NCBI RefSeq assembly: GCF_947488835.1
Contig: NZ_CANLBK010000001.1
Location: 496,001-560,000, forward strand
Length of the DNA stretch: 64,000 nucleotides
Source of the DNA: an uncultured Marinobacter sp.
GTDB taxonomy: Bacteria; Pseudomonadota; Gammaproteobacteria; Pseudomonadales; Oleiphilaceae
Direction: 5' to 3'
Made by a program: the position numbers and the translations under genes. Positions 58,975-64,000 of the stretch are shown one piece after another; the first letter of the stretch is position 1; every line of letters starts with the position of its first letter. The notes under the pieces were generated by a model. It did no database searches. It saw nothing but the letters and a program-made list of their open reading frames with translations, and was not told the DNA's origin.

Positions 58975-60195
58975 TTACAGTTCAATACCATCTAGCTGTG
59001 CAACGGTATGGATGTCTTTGTCGCCGCGGCCGGAGATGTTAATTACCACCATCTGGTCTTTGTCCATTGTGGCTGCAAGCTTGACTGCATAAGCCACGGC
59101 GTGAGCTGATTCCAGTGCCGGCATAATACCTTCAACGAGAGTCAACATGCGAAACGCTTCGAGCGCCTCTTCATCGGTTACCGACACATAATTGGCCCGC
59201 CCGATATCCTTCAACCAGCTGTGCTCTGGCCCTACTCCGGGGTAATCCAGCCCGGCACTGACGGAATGGGTGCTGGCTATTTGCCCGTCATCATCTTCCA
59301 TCAAGTAGGTGCGGTTGCCGTGGAGTACTCCAGGACGACCAGCACACAAGGGAGCCGCGTGCTCACCGGTTTCAATGCCATGGCCGCCGGCTTCAACGCC
59401 ATAAAGCTGTACAGATTCATCGGTCAGGAACGGGTAGAACATACCAATCGCATTGGAACCCCCACCCACACAGGCCACCAGCGCATCCGGCAACTTGCCT
59501 GTTTTTTCAAGAGATTGGCGGCGGGTTTCGCGCCCGATGACCGACTGGAAATCACGCACCAACAAAGGGTAAGGATGAGGCCCGGCTACGGTACCGATAA
59601 TGTAGAAGGTATCTTCAACATTGGTAACCCAGTCACGCATGGCGTCGTTCATGGCGTCTTTAAGTGTACGACTACCGCTCTGAACCGCGTGGACCTGTGC
59701 ACCAAGAAGTTTCATGCGGTACACGTTAAGTGACTGACGCTGAACGTCGTCAGCACCCATAAAAACATGACACTCCAGCCCCAAACGTGCGCAAACAGTA
59801 GCTGTAGCAACCCCGTGTTGCCCTGCTCCGGTTTCTGCGATGATCCGCTTTTTACCGAGGAAACTGGCGAGCAAGGCCTGACCAATCGTATTATTTACCT
59901 TGTGGGCGCCGGTGTGATTCAGGTCTTCCCGCTTTAGCCAGATTTGCGCACCACCGGTTTCCCGGGTCAGTCGCTCAGCAAAGTATAAAGGGCTGGGACG
60001 ACCAACATAGTCTGCGAGATCTTTATCAAACGTGGCCTGGAACTCAGGATCATTCTTGAGCCGCAAGTATTCCCGCTCAAGCGTCATCAAAGAATCCATC
60101 AGCGTCTCGGAAACAAATCGTCCGCCAAAGGCGCCGAAGTGTCCTCGCGCATCCGGTAGTGCCGTCAGCATTTCTTCAGTCAGTTTTACAGACAC
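58975..60195 (-). CDS. trpB: Tryptophan synthase beta subunit
   Basis: PLP enzyme joining indole and serine into tryptophan. 406 residues from a GTG at 60195, chosen because GAGAGG lies 6 bases upstream; the frame opens at 60276 inside trpF. PLP lysine Lys99 in [10 protein letters not shown] and the phosphate loop [11 protein letters not shown] are clear. It overlaps the trpF stop by 20 bp, so it is translationally coupled. Confidence 0.97.
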   Translation of the reverse strand: MSVKLTEEMLTALPDARGHFGAFGGRFVSETLMDSLMTLEREYLRLKNDPEFQATFDKDLADYVGRPSPLYFAERLTRETGGAQIWLKREDLNHTGAHKVNNTIGQALLASFLGKKRIIAETGAGQHGVATATVCARLGLECHVFMGADDVQRQSLNVYRMKLLGAQVHAVQSGSRTLKDAMNDAMRDWVTNVEDTFYIIGTVAGPHPYPLLVRDFQSVIGRETRRQSLEKTGKLPDALVACVGGGSNAIGMFYPFLTDESVQLYGVEAGGHGIETGEHAAPLCAGRPGVLHGNRTYLMEDDDGQIASTHSVSAGLDYPGVGPEHSWLKDIGRANYVSVTDEEALEAFRMLTLVEGIMPALESAHAVAYAVKLAATMDKDQMVVINISGRGDKDIHTVAQLDGIEL

Positions 60196-60805
60196 GGTGA
60201 ACCTCTCTAATAAACTCAGTGATTTTTTCGATGTCCTTGATGCCTTTGCTCTTTTCAACACCACCGCTGACATCAACAGCCCAAGGCCTCACCTTCTCTA
60301 CAGCGCCAGACACGTTATCAGATGACAAGCCACCGGCCAATATGAGAGGTAAAGCACGCTCGGGCGGAATCAGATCCCAATTAAATGAGTGGCCGGTGCC
60401 GCCATAGCGATCAGGGTCCCAGGCGTCGACCAGAAGCCCGGAGGCACGCTTGTAATCGTTAAAAGCTTGCTCGATTTGCCCGGCCCGCTGAACCCTAATT
60501 GCCTTGACCCAGCGTCGATCAAACTGCTCGCAAAACTCCGAGGTTTCATCCCCATGAAATTGCAACAAATCCAAAGGTACACGGCTCAGTACCTCTCTGA
60601 CCTGCTCTTTTTGTGGGTTCACGAACAGCCCAACGACGGACACAAAGGCGGGAACATAACGGGCAAGCACCTCAGCCTGCTCAATCGTAACAGCACGAGG
60701 GCTCGGCTCGTAAAACACGAAGCCAATGGCGTCCGCACCTTCGGAGACCGCTGCCAAAACATCCTCAGCACGGGTCAGGCCGCAAATTTTTACTCGGGTA
60801 TTCAT
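60176..60805 (-). CDS. trpF: Phosphoribosylanthranilate isomerase
   Basis: Third tryptophan step. 209 residues, TIM barrel with the opening [16 protein letters not shown] (general-base Cys8-type residue in KICG), [16 protein letters not shown] and [12 protein letters not shown]. Monofunctional, unlike the enteric TrpC-F fusion. Its ATG overlaps the truA stop by 4 bp. Catalytic Asp lies in LLVDAWD. Confidence 0.97.
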   Translation of the reverse strand: MNTRVKICGLTRAEDVLAAVSEGADAIGFVFYEPSPRAVTIEQAEVLARYVPAFVSVVGLFVNPQKEQVREVLSRVPLDLLQFHGDETSEFCEQFDRRWVKAIRVQRAGQIEQAFNDYKRASGLLVDAWDPDRYGGTGHSFNWDLIPPERALPLILAGGLSSDNVSGAVEKVRPWAVDVSGGVEKSKGIKDIEKITEFIREVHRVCKTD

Positions 60806-61659
60806 GGTGATTGCACCGGCTTCTGCTTTGGGTGAATGTGCGTTGGTTGCACCGGATAGTTATCCGCTTTGCTAAACCAAGGCCGGACAAACCCCGGGCC
60901 GCATTCCGCCTGTGGTATCTCAAAACTGTCAGGGTAGCCAACATCAACCAGATACAAGCCGTGAGGCGGTGCGGTTACTCCGGCCAAGGTGCGATCCTTC
61001 GCAAGCAGTATGTCATGAATCCAGGACAACGACTGCTTTCCGGTACCTACCGCCATAAGTGCCCCGGCGATATTCCGAACCATGTGGTGAAGAAACGCAT
61101 TAGCCTGCACATCTATTACGACGAAGTTTGCTTTGCGGGTTACTTTTATCTGTTCAAGAAAGCGAATGGGGGTTCGTGATTGGCAACCTGCAGCACGAAA
61201 TGAGGAGAAATCATGTTCCCCCACCAGCGCCTGAGCCGCTTCGTGCATTCGCTCCGCGTCCAGCTCCCGAAAGGTCCAGCTCACCTGCCCACGCTGAATA
61301 CCGGGGCGTACCGGGCTGTTATATATAACGTAGCGATAACGCCTGTACACGGCGGAAAAGCGCGCATGAAAGTCCTCGCAGGCGTTTCCAGCCCAGTGCA
61401 CAGCAATATCAAACGGTAGTGCAGTATTAATGCCCATAACCCAGGAACGGAGGTTACGAACAGAAGGCGTCTCAAAATGCGCGATCTGATAGCTTGCGTG
61501 CACCCCGGTATCAGTACGGCCAGCACAGACAAGGTTTACGGGGTGGTTGGCCACCTTGGCCACGGCTTTGGTAAGTTCGGCTTCAACCGAGCGCACTCCG
61601 GATTTTTGCAACTGCCAGCCATGAAAACTTCGGCCATCGTACTCGAAAGCCAAGGCCAC
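60802..61659 (-). CDS. truA: tRNA pseudouridine synthase A
   Basis: Makes pseudouridine at positions 38-40 of tRNA anticodon arms. 285 residues from a GTG at 61659 with GGAGG 7 bases upstream; a TTG at 61713 would give 18 more residues but has a weak site. Catalytic Asp50 in [27 protein letters not shown] closes the fold and the tail after about residue 255 is unusually long and Pro-rich. It overlaps trpF. Confidence 0.95.
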   Translation of the reverse strand: MALAFEYDGRSFHGWQLQKSGVRSVEAELTKAVAKVANHPVNLVCAGRTDTGVHASYQIAHFETPSVRNLRSWVMGINTALPFDIAVHWAGNACEDFHARFSAVYRRYRYVIYNSPVRPGIQRGQVSWTFRELDAERMHEAAQALVGEHDFSSFRAAGCQSRTPIRFLEQIKVTRKANFVVIDVQANAFLHHMVRNIAGALMAVGTGKQSLSWIHDILLAKDRTLAGVTAPPHGLYLVDVGYPDSFEIPQAECGPGFVRPWFSKADNYPVQPTHIHPKQKPVQSP

Positions 61660-61740
61660 ACGCCCGCCTCCAATCGCATTGTCCGCTGTGAGTTCCTGAG
61701 GGTAGAGAAACAAGTGTGAATCCGGAAAGTATGTTGCTGT

Positions 61741-61791
61741 AAAAACAAAGCGCCGGCTGAGTGCCGGGTAAATCCCCGGCGGCCGGCGCTT
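61741..61791 (-). terminator. Terminator after fimV
   Basis: Minus-strand stem AAGCGCCGGC/GCCGGCGCTT (61748-61757 with 61782-61791), with an inner GCCGGG/CCCGGC stem, then the T-rich TTTGTTTTT. It isolates fimV from the truA-to-cobA run. Confidence 0.88.
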
Positions 61792-61819
61792 GCTGCCTCA
61801 ATAATCCGATTATAACGGA

Positions 61820-64000
61820 TCAGGACAGATTTTTAAGCAAGTCCTGGGCTTCAGCTTTCTGCTCGCCATTCCCTTCAAGAGCAACCTCTTCGAGAATATC
61901 ACGGGCTCCATCATTGTCGCCCATCTCGATGTAAGCTCTTGCCAAGTCAAGCTTGGTGGCGGCTTCATCCGTTCCAGCGAGGAAGTCGAAGTCATCATCG
62001 TCGCCAAGATCGTCTTCGTGAATCTCGGAAAGCGGTGGTTTTACGACGGTATCCCGAACTTCTTCGGAAGCGATAGGCAGATCCTCATCGAGAAGGCTTT
62101 CGTCAGCTTCTGACTCCAGCGCGTCCTCAAGCCCGAGTTCATCTTCCAGAGACAACTCATCATCCAGAGAGAGTTCATCCCCTTCCAGACTATCGCTGTC
62201 GCTCTCAGCCGCATCGGAGAACTCTTCCATCAAGGCAAGGTCTTCATCCGATACATCCAGCTCAAGATCATCAAGCGTCGATTCTTCCATCTCTTCGCCA
62301 GCCAGCTCGTCGTCTTCACCGGCGACTTTGTCCAGCTCGGCATCCAGTTCGTCCAGGAAGCTTTCATCGAGGGAATCAAGATCCAGGCTTTCGACATCCG
62401 CTTCCACTTCCGACTCGTCTGCAGTCTCAGGCTCTATCTTGAAATCGGAATCGAGAGCATCATCAAGCTCCAGAGCACTCTCTGGAGATTCATCGGAATC
62501 GTCCAGATCTATCTCAAGAGATGAAAAGTCACTCTCCTCCGCAACGCCTGACTCTTCGTCATCGGCTTTGGGTAACTCAAGGCCTGACAAATCGTATTCG
62601 ATCGGGTCGTCGGATTTATTCTTTTCTTCGGTGTCCAGCGCATCGAGATCGAAGTCAGCAAGATCGGCGTCGAAATCACCGAATTCGTTTTCAACCTGTT
62701 CCTCGCGGGCTGACTCAGCCTGATCGGACAAAAGCTCATCGGAAAGAGGTGCTGGCGTCTCAAGTTCTTCGCCGAAGGAGTCGGAACGAAGCTGGGATTC
62801 AAGATCATCAATGCTAGGCATTGACTCAGCCTCTTCAAGGCGAGCGCTAAGCTCGTTCGCCTGGGCCAAAGCCTCGTCATCGTTCAGCGTTTGAATTTCA
62901 CCAAACTGCTTTTCGAAGGATTCGCGATCCCGGTTGTCGGCATACACTCCAAGAAGCTTCAAACGCAGATCTGTGCGGCTTGGCTCTTTGGAAATCGCAG
63001 CTTCCAGAACCTGTGCTGCCTGATCGTAGCGACCGTAAGCTACGTAGGTGTCAGCCTCTTCTAGAGCATCGCTGGCAACTTCGCTCTGAACAGGCTCTTC
63101 GTCGTCCAGGGTCAGATCAAAGGTATCTTCGGGCCCCTCAGGGTCATTGTTCAGCTGCTCGTAAAATGCCTTCTCTCTGTTCGCACTGCGTCGCGCAAGA
63201 AGCAGAAGAAGCAGGAGCAAAAGAATCAGGCCGCCACCAAGGGCAATCTGATACACCGTATTGCCAGTGATGGCATCGATGATATTTCCGGGAAAGCCCT
63301 TTTCAACAACGGGTGCAGGTTTTGGCTGGGGCTTGGCTTCAGCAGCGTCTGTCTCTGCAGGCTGAGCTGGCTGCTCTGACGGCTCGCCAGTGACAGGCAT
63401 TGCCTCACCGCCGGCGACATCTGTTTCCTGGCCAACCTCGGTCACATCCCCAGTCGGCTCGGAATCAGAAGTGATATCCGTCGCTTCTGTCTCACTTGTG
63501 GCCTCACCTGAGGTCTCAGCCTGGTCAGCCGCCCCTTCCATGCCGGCAGGGTCAGTTTCAGCTGCTGATTGTTCTTGTCCAGCTTCACCAGCCAGCTCAG
63601 TTTCAGCGGCGTCTTCTGCAGTTTCACCTTGCTCAGGTTCTGCTGCCGTTTCACCTTGCTCGGGTGCGGTGTCACTCTCAACAGCGGTCGAATCAACTCC
63701 AGCTGTGTCTGCCACTGGTGCTGTTTCAGCTTCAACCATGGCGTCGCCAGCAGCTGCACCTTGCTGCATTTCTGCTAGCTGAGTATTTTTTAGTTCAAGC
63801 AGACGCTGAAGGGTTTGTACCTGGTCTTGAAGGTCGTCAACACGGGTATTAAGCTCGTCGTTCTCACGGCGCGTGCTTTCGAGCTGCTCCATGACTACGG
63901 CAGAACCTGCATCGACACCTCCGGCAAGTTGGCCATCACCACCAGCAGAACCGCCATCAACCTGGCTGCGGTTACCTTCATCGTCGGCAACCAGCAGTTT
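61820..64000 (-). CDS. fimV: FimV, peptidoglycan-binding pilus assembly protein (5' end cut)
   Basis: Inner-membrane hub protein for type IV pilus assembly and polarity. The frame is open to the window end (727 codons visible), so the N-terminal LysM part is outside. Visible: RRENDELNTRVDDLQDQVQT coiled coil, a Glu/Ala/Thr-rich periplasmic repeat region, a membrane helix GGGLILLLLLLLLLARRS, a cytoplasmic part rich in Asp/Glu/Ser/Leu repeats, and a C-terminal TPR-like FimV domain (LDLARAYIEMGDNDGARDIL). Composition is very acidic. Confidence 0.96.
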   Translation of the reverse strand, partial: KLLVADDEGNRSQVDGGSAGGDGQLAGGVDAGSAVVMEQLESTRRENDELNTRVDDLQDQVQTLQRLLELKNTQLAEMQQGAAAGDAMVEAETAPVADTAGVDSTAVESDTAPEQGETAAEPEQGETAEDAAETELAGEAGQEQSAAETDPAGMEGAADQAETSGEATSETEATDITSDSEPTGDVTEVGQETDVAGGEAMPVTGEPSEQPAQPAETDAAEAKPQPKPAPVVEKGFPGNIIDAITGNTVYQIALGGGLILLLLLLLLLARRSANREKAFYEQLNNDPEGPEDTFDLTLDDEEPVQSEVASDALEEADTYVAYGRYDQAAQVLEAAISKEPSRTDLRLKLLGVYADNRDRESFEKQFGEIQTLNDDEALAQANELSARLEEAESMPSIDDLESQLRSDSFGEELETPAPLSDELLSDQAESAREEQVENEFGDFDADLADFDLDALDTEEKNKSDDPIEYDLSGLELPKADDEESGVAEESDFSSLEIDLDDSDESPESALELDDALDSDFKIEPETADESEVEADVESLDLDSLDESFLDELDAELDKVAGEDDELAGEEMEESTLDDLELDVSDEDLALMEEFSDAAESDSDSLEGDELSLDDELSLEDELGLEDALESEADESLLDEDLPIASEEVRDTVVKPPLSEIHEDDLGDDDDFDFLAGTDEAATKLDLARAYIEMGDNDGARDILEEVALEGNGEQKAEAQDLLKNLS
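63621..63661. repeat. 27-bp-period direct repeat inside fimV
   Basis: GTTTCACCTTGCTC at 63621-63634 and again at 63648-63661, period 27 bp, encoding a nine-residue repeat around EQGETA in the periplasmic region. Such repeats slip easily, so length may vary between strains. Confidence 0.6.

Noticed and set aside
62328..63852. Long plus-strand frames antisense to fimV
   Set aside because: They arise from the biased acidic codons of FimV and give serine-rich nonsense without ribosome sites.

Overview
The window is an ordinary, gene-dense stretch of chromosome from a gammaproteobacterium. Gene content and order point to a marine Marinobacter-like member of the Pseudomonas/Marinobacter side of the class. 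This is inferred from synteny, not from a database search. Two blocks follow pseudomonad order closely: mltD / gloB / methyltransferase / rnhA / dnaQ / fimL, and fimV-truA-trpF-(trpBA)-accD-folC-SPOR-cvpA-purF-metZ plus ftsK-lolA-rarA-serS-cobA. No prophage, transposase, CRISPR array or plasmid gene was seen.

Layout. 0-5.1 kb: exonuclease III, a PhaD-like regulator facing a phasin, two half-size YeeE/YedE sulfur transporters with a DUF442 sulfur-linked protein, ferrochelatase and a small orphan protein. 5.2-13 kb: one minus-strand chain of five overlapping genes, outer-membrane factor > adaptor > RND pump > response regulator > sensor kinase, with a PmrA/QseB-like direct repeat in front. 13.2-18.3 kb: tRNA-Ser(UGA), a Bax-inhibitor-1 membrane protein, tusDCBE for tRNA 2-thiolation, two membrane proteins and nfuA. 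18.3-25 kb: metH, DUF2970, an unlisted 34-residue membrane protein, cysI and DUF934, ending in a 111-bp inverted repeat with perfect 29-bp arms. 25-32.7 kb: acuI, sohB, an SCP-2 protein, a fimL-like gene with a stop at its third codon, dnaQ, rnhA, a methyltransferase and gloB. 32.8-41.1 kb: mltD, a yejABEF-type peptide importer and fabI. 41.2-44.7 kb: a DUF1631-PilZ pair and DAHP synthase. 44.8-64 kb: a nearly unbroken minus-strand run of housekeeping genes from fimV (cut by the window end) to cobA.

Sulfur metabolism recurs. YeeE halves and DUF442 (sulfur uptake or handling), TusBCDE (sulfur relay), NfuA (Fe-S carrier), CysI with CobA (siroheme for sulfite reduction), MetZ (homocysteine) and MetH (methionine) together cover sulfur import, reduction and use. 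A second theme is type IV pili and c-di-GMP: FimV, FimL-like and PilZ.

No wholly new multi-gene system was found. The items most worth checking are the nonsense codon in fimL, the 111-bp inverted repeat, the overlooked 34-residue membrane protein, the self-contained RND/two-component chain with its putative operator, and a possible small RNA with its own terminator near 2.1 kb.
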